Positions 1-10,620 of a stretch of 64,000 nt of DNA are shown here, one piece after another; the stretch's first letter is position 1, and each line of letters begins with the position of its first letter. This stretch comes from Helianthus annuus (lineage: Eukaryota > Streptophyta > Magnoliopsida > Asterales > Asteraceae): the NCBI RefSeq assembly GCF_002127325.2, contig NC_035441.2:50100663-50164662 (forward strand), in the 5' to 3' direction. A model generated the notes under the pieces. The model searched no databases and was not told where the DNA came from. It was given only the letters and a program-made list of their open reading frames with translations. The position numbers and the translations under genes are program-made.

Positions 1-895
1 GAATAAACCCTCTATAATAACCGGCCAATCCTAAGAAACTTCTAACCTCGGTTGGTGATTCAGGGGGTTTCCAATTGTTAATTGCCTCAATCTTTGTAGG
101 ATCCACATGAATTCCTTCATGATTGACTAAATGCCCAAGAAACTGTACTTCTTCTAACCAAAACTCGCACTTTGAAAACTTTGCATAAAGCTTTTCCTTT
201 CTCAATAAAATTAGAAGTGCGTGTAGATGCGTTGTATGTTCCTTTTTACTCTTAGAGTAAATGAGAATATCATCTATAAAGACAATTATGAATTTATCCA
301 AATATGGCTTACATATTCGGTTCATCATGTCCATAAATGCAGCTGGGGCATTGGTTAAACCAAAAGGCATGACAGTAAATTCATAATGGCCATACCTTGT
401 TCTAAAAGCGGTCTTAGGAATGTCCTCTTCCTGTACCTATAATTGATGATACCCTGATCGTAAATCGATTTTAGAGAAAAATCAAGCTCCTTGCAATTGA
501 TCAAACAAATCATCGATTCTTGGCAATGGATACCGATTTTTAATTGTGACTTTGTTCAATTCACGGTAATCAATGCACATTCGCATTGATCCGTCTTTCT
601 TTTTGACGAACAGTAACGGTGCTCCCCATGGCGATGAACTCGGCTGTATGAATCCTTTCCCCAACAATTTGTCTAACTGCTTCTTTAATTCTTGCATCTC
701 TGTGGGTGCTAGATGGTAAGGTGCTTTGGCAATTGGTGTTGTCCCTAGTATCAGGTGAATTCTGAATTCGACTTCTCTGTCTGGTGGTAACCCTAGTAAT
801 TCTTCTGGGAACACATCTGGAAACTGAGATACTACTGGAATATCTTTTAGTTCCTTTCCCTTAGTGTTAGTGATTATAGGAATCAAATACACCAA
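1..895 (-). pseudogene. Element Z reverse transcriptase fragment, broken
   Basis: Reverse transcriptase of a Ty3/gypsy element, read on the minus strand. Visible blocks are the entry region ending [12 protein letters not shown], then [46 protein letters not shown], the palm block around [10 protein letters not shown] and [13 protein letters not shown], and the catalytic FIDDI motif near 265-280. Stops interrupt the frame at about 480-482 and 439-441 (glutamine to TAG at the second), and a shift near 890 separates it from the protease part. The C-terminal thumb and RNase H are off the window. It can no longer make a working enzyme. Confidence 0.9.
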
Positions 896-1541
896 TGATC
901 ATTTTTCTTACATAACTTGCTATTTTCATCACAGAGATGAATTTCGTGGATCTAGATGGTTTGTCTCCTTTAATTGTAATCTTGTCACCCTTTGGTGAAC
1001 TTACTTGGATTGACTTTTGATCACATAAAATACTGGCTTTATTGACTATTAACCAATCCATTCCTAATACAATATCAAATCCTGCCAGATTCATTGGGTA
1101 AAGGTTTGTAATAAACTTTTGATTTAAAAACTCTATTCTTGCTCCCTACAAGATTTCGGTAATCTTAATGGTTTCCCCATTTGCTGTCTCTACTAAACAT
1201 TCTTGTGTGAGTTTAGTTAATGGTTGATTGAGAAGTTTTGAAAATGAAGTATTAATAAAACTTTGGTTCGCACCAGAGTCAAATAATACTTTAGCAAAAA
1301 CATCATTAACTAAAAACGTACCGGCAATCACGTCCGGAATCATCTTGGCTTCTTCTACAGTCAGAACAAATGCTCTAGTATTTTTAGTAGTCTTATTGTT
1401 CATGGCTGGAGCTAGTTTCGAACAGTTCGACTTGATATGACCTTTTTATCCACAGTTGTAGCATATCCTATTGTTAGGTTTCTTCCTGCAGTCTCCTTCC
1501 TTGTGTCCAGATATTTTGCAGAAGTTACAGTATATGGAGCA
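867..1541 (-). pseudogene. Element Z gag C-terminus and protease, broken
   Basis: Minus-strand continuation of gag. Two CCHC knuckles are visible just inside the A insertion: CNFCKISGHKEGDC, then a second starting CYNCG that is cut by a TAA codon before its histidine. About 40 codons on is the aspartic protease: VLFDSGANQSFI (1146-1403 segment), with alanine then asparagine where the sister elements have DSGAD, and the flap-side block GFDIVLGMDWL (867-1094 segment). A TAG separates the two protease blocks and a frameshift near 890 ends the frame. The first knuckle of this gag lies at 25510-25560, beyond element A. Confidence 0.88.
1537..1541. repeat. Target site duplication GAGCA (left) of element A
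   Basis: GAGCA immediately before the A 5' LTR matches GAGCA at 25505-25509 immediately after its 3' LTR. Five bases is the usual gypsy value. Confidence 0.95.
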
Positions 1542-2150
1542 TGTAACACCACGTAAAAACGAGTCCAATTATACATAGACACGTGTCCTAAACTCCGGTG
1601 ATGTGAAAGATTGAGTTTAAGGAACTAAAGTTGACAACTAGTGAAAATATGCAAACGAAAGGACTAAAAGTGTCAATATGCCAAACTTGAGCCTCTGAAT
1701 GACCACACGTGAAGAAAATATTCTTAATTGGGTGATTGATTGGATATGCGAAGCCGTTTGTGAAAATAATCGGAAGATTATAAATTACAAGGGTTAAAAG
1801 TGTCAATATGTCAATTCTGACCTCTGAGTGGCCTTTTAACGAAACCGAGGCTTCATAATATTCAAATATACTCCCGAGAATGTGTGATAAAAATTTCACG
1901 TGAATCCGAGATCGTTAAGCATGTTTTCTAAACTTTGGGCTAAAAGCGTCAACTTGATGAAACTTGTGTTTATGAAGGAATCTAACGAACCCGAGCCTAA
2001 CGAAGTTTGTTTATACCTCCTTGGGCTCCAAGAAATCAACTACAAGGGCCTTGATTGGCAAAAATAAAGTTAAAAAGGGTTTAAAACGTTCAGGGACTGA
2101 AACTGCCAAGTTGTAAACTTGTTTTACCAGTTTTCCCGGTCCACGCGACC

Positions 2151-2179
2151 CGCGTAAGACCCCCCTTAGGTCTTACGCG
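2151..2179. repeat. Perfect 11-bp inverted repeat in the A LTR
   Basis: Arms CGCGTAAGACC (2151-2161) and GGTCTTACGCG (2169-2179) around the 7-base loop CCCCTTA, about 190 bp upstream of the TATA box. Also intact in the 3' LTR near 22117-22145. Confidence 0.9.
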
Positions 2180-2364
2180 CCCCGCCTCAGAGTGCCAGTA
2201 TCAGAAAAATCATGCCAGCTGCGGGTTTGGCTGTTCCACCGCCTTAGTCTAGGTTGTAACGATATTTGGAGCTATATGTCGGTTTAAATCACTAGCTAGG
2301 ACACCTGGGGTGATCCTAGGGCCCTCAAAAACACCTGGAAGTAATCCTAAAGCATCTAAATTAG

Positions 2365-2373
2365 TATAAATAA
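2365..2373 (+). promoter_or_regulatory. TATA box of the A 5' LTR
   Basis: TATAAATAA in an LTR; the likely U3/R boundary lies just downstream. Matching TATA in the 3' LTR. Confidence 0.7.
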
Positions 2374-5075
2374 GGGCATAGTCTTGTGTTCTTGGCACAT
2401 CACTTACAACAAGCTTCACTGAAGACTTGCTCTAGAGCTCTCAGCAGTAACAAGTGGACTTGAAGTGTAGAAAAGATTGCTAGGACCATTAGTAAGTTTC
2501 TAATTACTGATTTAACTTGTTTAATTAGTTTAATTACTTAAAAGTCAAACTTAGTGCTTAATTAGTTTGACTTTCGTATTCATTACATGTGGCTTAACCA
2601 CTGATCAAATTGAAAGTGGTTATGAAACCACATTAGCATAGGTGATTAACCCCTGAAAGGGTGTCTCCTAATTATCTCGTTTAACTGATTAAATGTCGGG
2701 TCAAAGTAGTTTGACAAAAAGTCAAACTGGACAGAAATGACAAAAATGATTCTAATTAATAAACCAGAGGTTCTAAATTATATTATAACATTCTAATGAC
2801 TCGGTAATGACTATGTAAACATGTTTTATCAGTCCTAATCCGACAATTAATCGTCTAAGGACATATTATAACCGAAAGTCGCAAAAGCTTGACTTTTGCT
2901 ATGACTTTCAATTCTGACCCATTCAAGCTTATTTCTTCCATGTTTTAAGCTTCTATTAGGACCGTAACACATTGTATTATAACTCTCTGAATTTATATTG
3001 CATGGTGCCTAATCGTTTGTAATTTATGCTCTTGATCATAATTATGCTCATTAATGCCTAAAACGCCCTTTTTGCATAAAACCAAGATTTTTAGCAATAT
3101 GAATGGACTAAAACCTTTGCTACTGATATTTAGACATGTCCCGAAAGTTTGACATCAATTTGAGGTCTAGGATGGGAGTTATGCTTAATAGCGTAATTAA
3201 GGGACTTCTTAGTAATTAAAAAGCATAATTAGCATAAGGCCCATCTAAACCCTATTTTCAACCCCAATATTTTTACCTACTGATGTTAAATAATATTTTG
3301 GGATTTTTGAAGATTTTTATTTATTTTTAGGCTGAGCTTAACATAAGATTATAGCCTAATTTCGGTAAATACCGGTTTTACCCTTTTCATACATAAATTG
3401 AGTTTTACATAATATTTTGAAGTCAAACTTTTTGCTACTGATCCTAAATGATAAATGTATTATTTTGAACCTTATAAACTGACCAAAATATTAGATTATC
3501 TATTTTTACCATATTAGCCCTTTAAATCGCATATTAGGCGTTTTTAGCACCTAGTATGGGTCAAAACTATATTTATCATTTAAAACCCATAACCTACTGA
3601 TATTTTAAGTTAATTTACATAATATTACAGTAAGTTAAAGTTTTAAACTCAGAAACCTATTTTTAGCTTTTAAAAGTCTATGTAAAATTACCAAAATGCC
3701 CTTACGGTGCATAATTGGTCATAAAAGGTGTATTTTTCATATATTAAGTATCTTACTGAAATAACTTAATAAAATGCATGTTTTTACTAATCTAATCAGA
3801 CCTAGAACTCAGTTTTATAAATAAACTCTTTTATAAACATCAAAATTACCAAAATGCCCTTATGGGATTTATTTTGGTTTAAATTGTTTTTGGGCATAAA
3901 TGTTGATATGCTACTGTTATATTAACATATTTTGAGCATAATAATGATTAAGACCTGTTTATAACTTGTCCGGTTACCCGTTACGCATTTACGCGTTCGA
4001 AACGGCTTACGTGACTAGTTTACGTAAAATAGCCGAAACGGGCTTAACTTTGTCATTAAAACCTCATTTTCCAGAATGTGTTTAGTTTACCCATATTATA
4101 CAAGTATCCAAGCTTGTCGGGTCTAAATCACATTCTATCCCGGTCTCCGTTTAATCTACCGGTTAGGTCCGTAAGGTTTCTTTCTAGCTAGTCGGTCTAA
4201 GTCTTTGACTTAAGTAAAGACCCGTTAGCATCCTAATAGATAATTAAACCTTCTATACAGATTTATAGCTTCCGGTAAAAAGTGCCTTTCAGGAACTTTA
4301 GGGATTTACTGCTACATCAGGTAAATACTTTTAACTTATTTCCCCTATACGGGCTTGGGATACGGTATATTAATACCGCTTGGTCGGGTATGGGATTATT
4401 TTGTCGGATTGTGATTTAATAAATCCGCATAACCCGTTTTAATCTGTATTATTTGATAACATAAACAATTGGGGATTAACGACCGTGTCCTGGATATCCT
4501 CGGCTCATTTAAGTTATTAATGGCCATGACCTATGCACGGGGTGCAGGCATGCACCTGACAGATGCAAATGCTAAATATTAAATTACCCACAAGTTGGGG
4601 ATAACTCCTCTGTGGGTTCTATAAGTGGTGAGTCAGTTAATCATGTCCGGCTTCCAAACCGGCCCCACTTGTATGACAAATATATAAAGCTGTATACAAG
4701 ATCTTAATAAAGATTGTCCCAAGTTATAAAACATTTGTGCCATGTGCATCCAAATCAATTTTCTTAAATGTTTTCAAAACGAGTCAGTTGAATTGTATTT
4801 ACCAGTGTATACTGACGTATTTTCCTAAAGATTGATTTGACAGGTACTTATCGAAATAGGCTGGAGCTATAGGGTGTTGTAGAGGATATTGCAAATCCCA
4901 TAGATACCCGGAGTCTGTAGTTTTTGTTTTCTTGTACTTTATGATCCGCCTGTGGATCTTATTACATTCCAGTCTGTATTATTCTTGTACTCGAACATCG
5001 ACAGACAGTATGGTTTGTAATAGTTTATTTACCAGCCTTCCGCTGTGCTATATTATTGTGTGTGTTGACAATGAT

Positions 5076-5117
5076 GATATCAACTACGTCACGATACTCC
5101 CCACCGGGCCCACCGGT
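5076..5117 (+). promoter_or_regulatory. Conserved U5-end block of the A LTR
   Basis: Contains GATATCAACTACGTCACGATA and then ACCGG-GCCCA-CCGGT, a 5-bp-arm inverted repeat. The same block is nearly identical in the otherwise diverged C LTR (38576-38616, where the arms extend to CACCGG/CCGGTG). Probably a structured U5 element near the primer-binding site; the function is inferred. Confidence 0.55.
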
Positions 5118-5146
5118 AATACGTGGAATCTTGGGGTGTGACAAGT

Positions 5147-5158
5147 TGGTATCAGAGC
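5147..5158 (+). other. Primer-binding site of element A (initiator Met-tRNA)
   Basis: TGGTATCAGAGC, complementary to the 3' end of plant initiator methionine tRNA, 3 bases after the LTR. Confidence 0.9.
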
Positions 5159-5335
5159 CAACATTGAGTGAATTAAACACTAACCCTTTTGTGTTTAATC
5201 TCAATGACACAATAAGCACATTCCTTAGACTCTCGAGTCTAGGCAAATGACCTAGGATGCATCTTTATCTTTCCTTTGTTATTATTATGTTTTGTTTTAT
5301 TTTTGTTCTCTTGTTTCAATAGGAAGTTAACCACC

Positions 5336-6534
5336 ATGCCTCCAAGACTACGAGGACGAGGCAAGGGTCCCATGCGTGGGGGACCATCATCGGCTGGACC
5401 ATCACACAGACGCACTCCATCGGCGTCTCTATCTTCCTCTAACTCTCACGATATGTGGGGTCAACCGTATGAGCCGGCAAGACACTCAGTCTCGCTAAGC
5501 TCTTCGCCATCTTTTCATCCGTCTTTCGGACCTTTTGCTCTAATCGAGCCCGAACACTCTCACCATTCTGATCAATCTCACCATTCACATGAATCTTATC
5601 ATTCACACCACTCGTTGCAATCCCATTCATTTCACCACTCTGACTCCCCCTATTCTCCGGGACAGTTTAACCCAGCTGACTATGTTTATGACTTCCTTGG
5701 CTATAACCCATTGGGCCCTGAGGACCATTTCTCTCAGGAAATGGAGATGGATGATGACCCCGACCCGGAGATGCAAACAGGAACCCAGGCCACCCTATCA
5801 GCATATCTAGTGGGTCTCCGTTTCAAGGATCCCCTTACCATGGACCCGACTTCTTCCAAGAGAAGATGGCTACCTATGACTGGTTCTTTACTCCATCTTA
5901 TCATAGCTCTCCAGCTCAACCACCTTTGGAAGATCCTCAACTTCAAGTTGTCTCACCACCACCACTTCCGGTAGAGGAGCCACCGCAGCCACCTCTCGAG
6001 CCTCCGAGGCGAAGGAGGAACGCACGCATGTCTGTAAGAGGAGGACCCCGTTTCAGTTCTCCTCGAGGTTCGAGTTCCTATCCCCCTATTCCAGAGGACC
6101 CCCAGTTGGGTGGACCCTCAAACGCGGCACCGGAGGCTGATCCTCCGCAAGCTTCTTATGCACCACCTATGCCGCCTGTGGAATTTGATAACCCAATGCC
6201 GACGTACCAAGGTTCTTCCGGGTACAATCCTTTTGGAGACCCGTCGGGAGGTCCATTGGGCTATGGAACTCATGACCCATATCTTACTGCTGCGCAGTAT
6301 CACCACCTTTATCCTTCTACTTACCCTCCTATGCCTCCAACTGACTACCCAATTCAGGGTTATCAGTATCCTCCGTATCAGCCACCTCCTTCCCAGCAAC
6401 TACAGCAGCAACAACAAACTCAGGAAATCTTGGAGAGGTTGGATAAGGTTGAGCATAAGACCAAGAAGAATAAGGAGAGGCATACTAGCTTCATGAAAGG
6501 CCTCGCCAACCTTATCAAGGGGAAGAAGAAATAG
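5336..6534 (+). pseudogene. Element A ORF0: proline/serine-rich extra ORF before gag, one frameshift
   Basis: No known function. About 400 codons if one shift is allowed: frame one runs from ATG 5336 (good context, ACCACCATG), frame two from about 5790 to TAG 6532. The break is a single missing base near 5786, located by comparison with the homologue in element C (38834-40048). Features in order: basic start MPPRLRGRGK, GPSHRRTPS, serine block SVSLSSSPS, a His/Ser-rich stretch, an acidic block, FNPADY and NPLGPEDHFS, DWFFTPS, the basic motif RRNARMSVRGG, Pro/Tyr/Gln-rich tail, and a charged C-terminal helix ending LIKGKKK. No zinc knuckle, protease or membrane segment. The basic N-terminus, low complexity and charged tail would suit an RNA-binding or gag-accessory protein, but this is inference. 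Confidence 0.75.
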
Positions 6535-6565
6535 AGGGTTGTTTTGTTTCTTGTTTATAATAATC

Positions 6566-6686
6566 ATGTCCCTGCGTGGACATTTGTTTGATTTCTGTAC
6601 CATGTCCCTGCGTGGACATTTGTTTGATTTCTGTATCAAGTCCCTGCGTGGACTTATTTTCGATTCTGTATACCCCTGCGCGGGTA
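6566..6686 (+). repeat. Hairpin array of element A (4 units, loop CTGCGT)
   Basis: Four short perfect hairpins directly after the ORF0 stop. Unit 1, 6566-6583, and unit 2, 6602-6619: stem ATGTCC/GGACAT. Unit 3, 6638-6655: stem AAGTCC/GGACTT. Unit 4, 6671-6686: stem TACCC/GGGTA with loop CTGCGC. Units are 33-36 bases apart and separated by T-rich spacers. The homologous array in element C has five units with other stems. Paired changes in the stems with a constant loop indicate selection for structure, most likely in RNA. Confidence 0.85.
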
Positions 6687-7461
6687 GTTTGTCTTTTATT
6701 AAGTCCCGTTTAGGGCGGTTGTATTCATTTTCTTCGTAATGAAGTTTTAACTTTGGTTTTAATTGTGTATTTTATTACACCACGTTATCTCTTTTTCAAT
6801 TTATAATTGATCTGCCAAAGGAACTCTTAGAGGTATAACCTAGCCAAAATATTAATTGGCTATGATGGTATAACCTTTTTAAGATAGTACATCTCTGTTA
6901 ACATTTAAATATATGTTAACATTCCTAGCGATGTGGTACGAGAAACCACACAAGCTTCCAAAAGGATACTTGGATTCTTTCAAAACACATAAAGCCAAAA
7001 TGATCAATGCGAATCATGGCTAGTAAACATCAATATGATGTATACACCAAGGCATCCATTTGAGATGCATGCTTTTAAGCAAAGGTGTAAAAATGACAAT
7101 GAAAGCAATTTATAAACTTCTTGTCAAAAACGCGATGAACTTTGTTCAACCCTTAAAAGATCACCGATCTTAGAGATCGTTAGACAGATCTTAACACGTC
7201 CTTATGACAAGCTTCCTAAGCTATTTAAATGTCCTTCGAGACGAATTTCATGATAAATAAAATGTCTTTCACGACATTGGCAGTTGTGAAATTTCTATCA
7301 TTCCCCTGTTTAATAATATGTAGAATAATGCATTATGCAAACTTTTAGTTATGTCTTGAATGGTCTAAATGGTTTAATAATACCATGACCATTGGATCAT
7401 CAATGCGATGAATCTATATGTAATTTAAACATTATTATTGTTTATATTATAGCATTCAGAA
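6687..7461 (+). other. AT-rich spacer between ORF0 and gag of element A
   Basis: About 775 bases without coding capacity. A further small inverted motif CCC-GTTTA-GGG lies at 6705-6715. The spacer ends with an intron-acceptor-like stretch (TTTATATTATAG) about a dozen bases before the gag ATG. The equivalent spacer of element C is recognisably related. Confidence 0.6.
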
Positions 7462-9201
7462 ATGGCTGGCTCAGACGTAGTAAACAGTCATCCAGCACAA
7501 GGCAACACCAGAATCAATATTACTGGTGCCGAATTGCAAGCTTTAATCACCGCGGCAGTCTCTCAAGCGGTAGATGCTAAGTTTAAGGAGCCGAGTATTA
7601 TTCGGTCTCAAACTCACTCAAAAACCCATTCTCAGTCTCATACTCACAAGAAGAGTGAATCAGTGCATTCATCTAACCAGGGTAGTATACCCAAGAGGCA
7701 GGTAGATCTTGAGCCGACCCCTAGGTACACCAAGGGTTGTACCTACAAGTATTTTGTTTCCTGTAAGCCGAGGGATTTTACAGGAGAAAAAGGGGCGATA
7801 GACTGTATGAAGTGGTTAGATGAGATGGAGACGGTGATAGACATTAGCGGTTGCGTAAAGGAAGATGTAGTTATTTTTGTCTCCCAATCTTTTAAGGGTG
7901 ATGCCCTTACATGGTGGAAAGCACTTGTACAGTCCACCGGGAAGGTCCGTTTGTATAACCTTTCCTGGGAAAAGTTTGTCAATCTGGTTAAGGACACTTA
8001 TTGTCCTCAGCACGAAGTAGAGCGCGTAGAGACTGATTTTCTCACCCTCGTGATGAAGGATCTAGATTGTAGATCCTATGTGACTAGTTTCAATTCCATG
8101 TCGAGGCTAGTACCATATTTAGTCACCCCTGAGCCCAAGCACATTGCGCGTTTTATTGGTGGTTTGGCCCCTGAAGTTAAGGGGAATGTGAAGGCTTCAA
8201 AGCCAACCACCTATAGATCCGCTGTGGATCTATCTTTATCCCTCACTTTGGATATTGTGAGGAGTAGGGCGAAGAAAAATTCTGAAGAGGGGAAGAGGAA
8301 AAGAGAGGATGATCAGTCCTCTCAGTCGAATAAGAAAGGAAAGGGGAACTCTGGTTCCAAGAAAGGGCAGACTGGTGACAAGCCCAAGTGCAAGACTTGC
8401 CATAAGAGGCATTTTGGCAAGTGCAACCGGGACCCGCAGGCCAAACCGTGCGGGATTTGCAAGAAGAAAGGGCACAAGTCTGTTGAGTGCCGAAACATCA
8501 AAGATGCAACCTGTTATGGTTTCAATGAAAAGGGGCATATCAAGACCAATTGCCCCAAGAATGCGAAGAAGCCGGAAGAGGCTAAGAAGGGTAATGCCCG
8601 AGTGTTTCAGATGCAGGCAAGGGAAGCGGTGACCGATGATAACGTCATAACAGGTACCTTCCTCATTAATAATACTTATGCTAGAGTCTTATTTGATTCC
8701 GGTGCTGATAAGTCCTTTGTAGATCATAAGTTCTGTAAGTTGTTGAATTTGCCTATTAAGACTCTATACATAAAGTATGAGGTAGAACTCGCTGATGGTA
8801 CCTTAGAATCAGCTTCCACTCTTCTTGATGGATGTTCCATATCCATTAAGAACCATTCTATCCCGTTATCCCTTCTGCCAATGAAATTGGCTGGTTTTGA
8901 TGTAGTTTTAGGCATGGATTGGTTGTCGCATAACCAAGCCCAAATTGCCTGCGATAAAAAGTTTATCACTATCAAAACCCCCTCCGGTGAATCAGTCACT
9001 ATCCAAGGAGACACACAGTATGGGTTGCCCAACAATGTGTCTATTCTTAAAGTATCCCAGTGTTTGAAGGGTGGATGTGTCATTTACATGGCACAAGTGA
9101 CTGTTAATGACCCGAAGCCGAAGATCGAAGATATTCCAATCATTTCAGAGTATCCAGATGTCTTTCCTGACGAATTACCTGGATTACCTCCTGAAGGATA
9201 G
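7462..9201 (+). pseudogene. Element A gag-protease, truncated by a small deletion
   Basis: ATG 7462 starts MAGSDVVNSHP. Domains: an N-terminal helix (about residues 18-36), capsid region with CTYKYFVSCKPRDF and the conserved WW of LTWWKALVQ (residues ~95-270), basic linker, then three zinc knuckles: CKTCHKRHFGKC, CGICKKKGHKSVEC and a third where the second cysteine has become Phe (CYGFNEKGHIKTNC). The protease follows with LFDSGADKSFVD and DVVLGMDWLS. The ORF ends early at 9201 because a deletion of roughly 16 bases, just after the GLPP motif that precedes RT, shifts the frame. In an intact relative gag and pol are one ORF, so this copy would not make RT in fusion. Confidence 0.9.
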
Positions 9202-10620
9202 ACATCCTTCCAGGGGGTGCACCTATTGCACGAGTTCCATATCGTCTAGCGCCTACCGAAATGAAGGAGCTCAGAACTCAACTGGATGATTTGTTGGAAA
9301 AGGGTTTCATTCAGCCCAGCTCTTCGCCTTGGGGAGCTCCAATTTTGTTTGTGAAAAAGAAGGATGGTTCAATGCGCCTATGCATTGATTACCGTGAACT
9401 GAATAAGGTAACGATCAAGAATCGTTATCCTTTACCCAGGATCGATGACTTGTTCGATCAACTCCAAGGAGCGAGTTACTTCTCAAAGATAGATTTGAGA
9501 TCTGGGTATCATCAACTTAAAGTTCAAACCGAAGATGTTCTGAAGACGGCATTCAGAACAAGATATGGACACTTCGAGTTCTTAGTGATGCCTTTTGGGC
9601 TCACCAATGCGCCTGCAGCATTCATGGACCTCATGAATAGAGTCTGCAAACCATATTTAGATAAGTTTGTCATTGTTTTTATAGACGACATACTTATCTA
9701 CTCGCGTAGCCAAGTGGAGCATGAAAAGCACCTACGATGTATTTTAGAACTGCTTCGACAGGAGAAGTTATACGCCAAATTCTCTAAGTGTGAATTTTGG
9801 CTTCGCAAAGTCCAGTTCCTTGGACATGTGGTCAGTGAACACGGTATTCAAGTAGATCCTGCCAAAGTAGAGGCTGTAATGAATTGGGAAGCACCTAAGA
9901 CACCTACAGAAATTCGCAGCTTTCTGGGTTTAGCAGGATATTATAGGAGATTCATTGAGAACTTCTCAAGAATAGCTGCACCATTGACTTCCTTGACCCG
10001 TAAGAATGTAAAATTTGTCTGGGGTCCCAAGCAGCAGGAATCCTTCGAGACTTTAAAGCAAAGATTGAGCAACGCTCCGGTTTTGTCACTACCAGAAGGA
10101 GTTGAAGACTTTGTTGTTTACTGCGATGCTTCACACACTGGCATGGGGTGTGTACTTATGCAGCGAGGCAATGTAATTGCTTACGCATCGCGACAGCTAA
10201 AGGTGCAAAAAAGAATTACACCACCCATGATTTGGAATTGGGTGCTGTTGTATTCGCACTAAAGTTGTGGAGACACTATTTGTATGGAACAAAATGTGTA
10301 ATCTACTCGGATCACAAAAGTCTCCAACATTTGTTCAATCAAAAAGAACTCAATATGAAACAACGTCGTTGGATGGAAACGTTAAATGATTATGATTGCG
10401 AGATTCGCTACCATCCCGGTAAGGCGAATGTGGTCGCAGATGCTCTAAGCCGGAAGGAAAGAGTTAAGCCGATTAGGATCAATGCAAAGAGCATTGAGTT
10501 GAAGAATAATTTGAATGAAAGACTGTTGGCTGCACAAAAAGATGCCATATTGGAAGATAATCTTCCAAATGAAAAGTTAGGTGTATCTGCTGAACAGTTA
10601 ACACCTGGAAGAGATGGAAT
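9202..10620 (+). pseudogene. Element A reverse transcriptase and RNase H, frameshifted
   Basis: RT reads in one frame from about 9205 to 10205: [48 protein letters not shown], catalytic FIDDIL near 9680, and thumb [15 protein letters not shown]. RNase H begins at [10 protein letters not shown] (~10113). One missing base in an A-rich run near 10208 moves the frame; RNase H then continues as [32 protein letters not shown] and the tail [15 protein letters not shown] to about 10455. Two shifts separate protease, RT and RNase H, so the pol polyprotein is dead. Confidence 0.92.

Larger units (their letters stand above)
1..1541 (-). mobile_element. Element Z, pol-side fragment (Ty3/gypsy chromovirus-like)
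   Basis: Minus-strand gypsy sequence running from gag zinc knuckles (high coordinates) through protease into reverse transcriptase and off the left edge of the window. It is the continuation of the sequence at 25510-29622: element A inserted between the first and second CCHC knuckles of Z and duplicated the 5 bases GAGCA. When the A insertion is ignored, the reading frame of Z gag continues across the junction. The rest of pol and the 3' LTR of Z would lie to the left of position 1. Lineage assignment (Tekay-like) rests on protein style and is inferred. Confidence 0.9.
1542..5143 (+). repeat. 5' LTR of element A (3,602 bp)
   Basis: Begins TGTAACACCACG and ends GGTGTGACA. The same sequence recurs at 21508-25504. 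AT-rich interior without coding capacity; ORFs inside are chance. Holds a GC-rich inverted repeat (2151-2179), a TATA box (2365-2373) and a block near the 3' end (5076-5117) that is strongly conserved with the LTR of element C. Differences from the 3' copy are roughly 1-2 % by eye in the stretches compared. Confidence 0.95.

Noticed and set aside
1588..1899. 103-codon minus-strand ORF, repeated at 21554-21865
   Set aside because: Inside both LTRs of element A, opposite to its transcription; no recognisable family and not seen in the related C LTR.
5025..5250. Short ORFs on both strands across the A LTR/primer-site junction
   Set aside because: They span the LTR end, primer-binding site and leader; non-coding in function.
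6118..6399. Arg-rich 93-codon minus-strand ORF
   Set aside because: Antisense shadow of the Pro/Tyr-rich ORF0 of element A.
6566..6686. Regular short repeats that could suggest a CRISPR array
   Set aside because: Units are 14-18 bp hairpins with T-rich spacers inside a plant retroelement; no CRISPR-length repeats, no cas genes.
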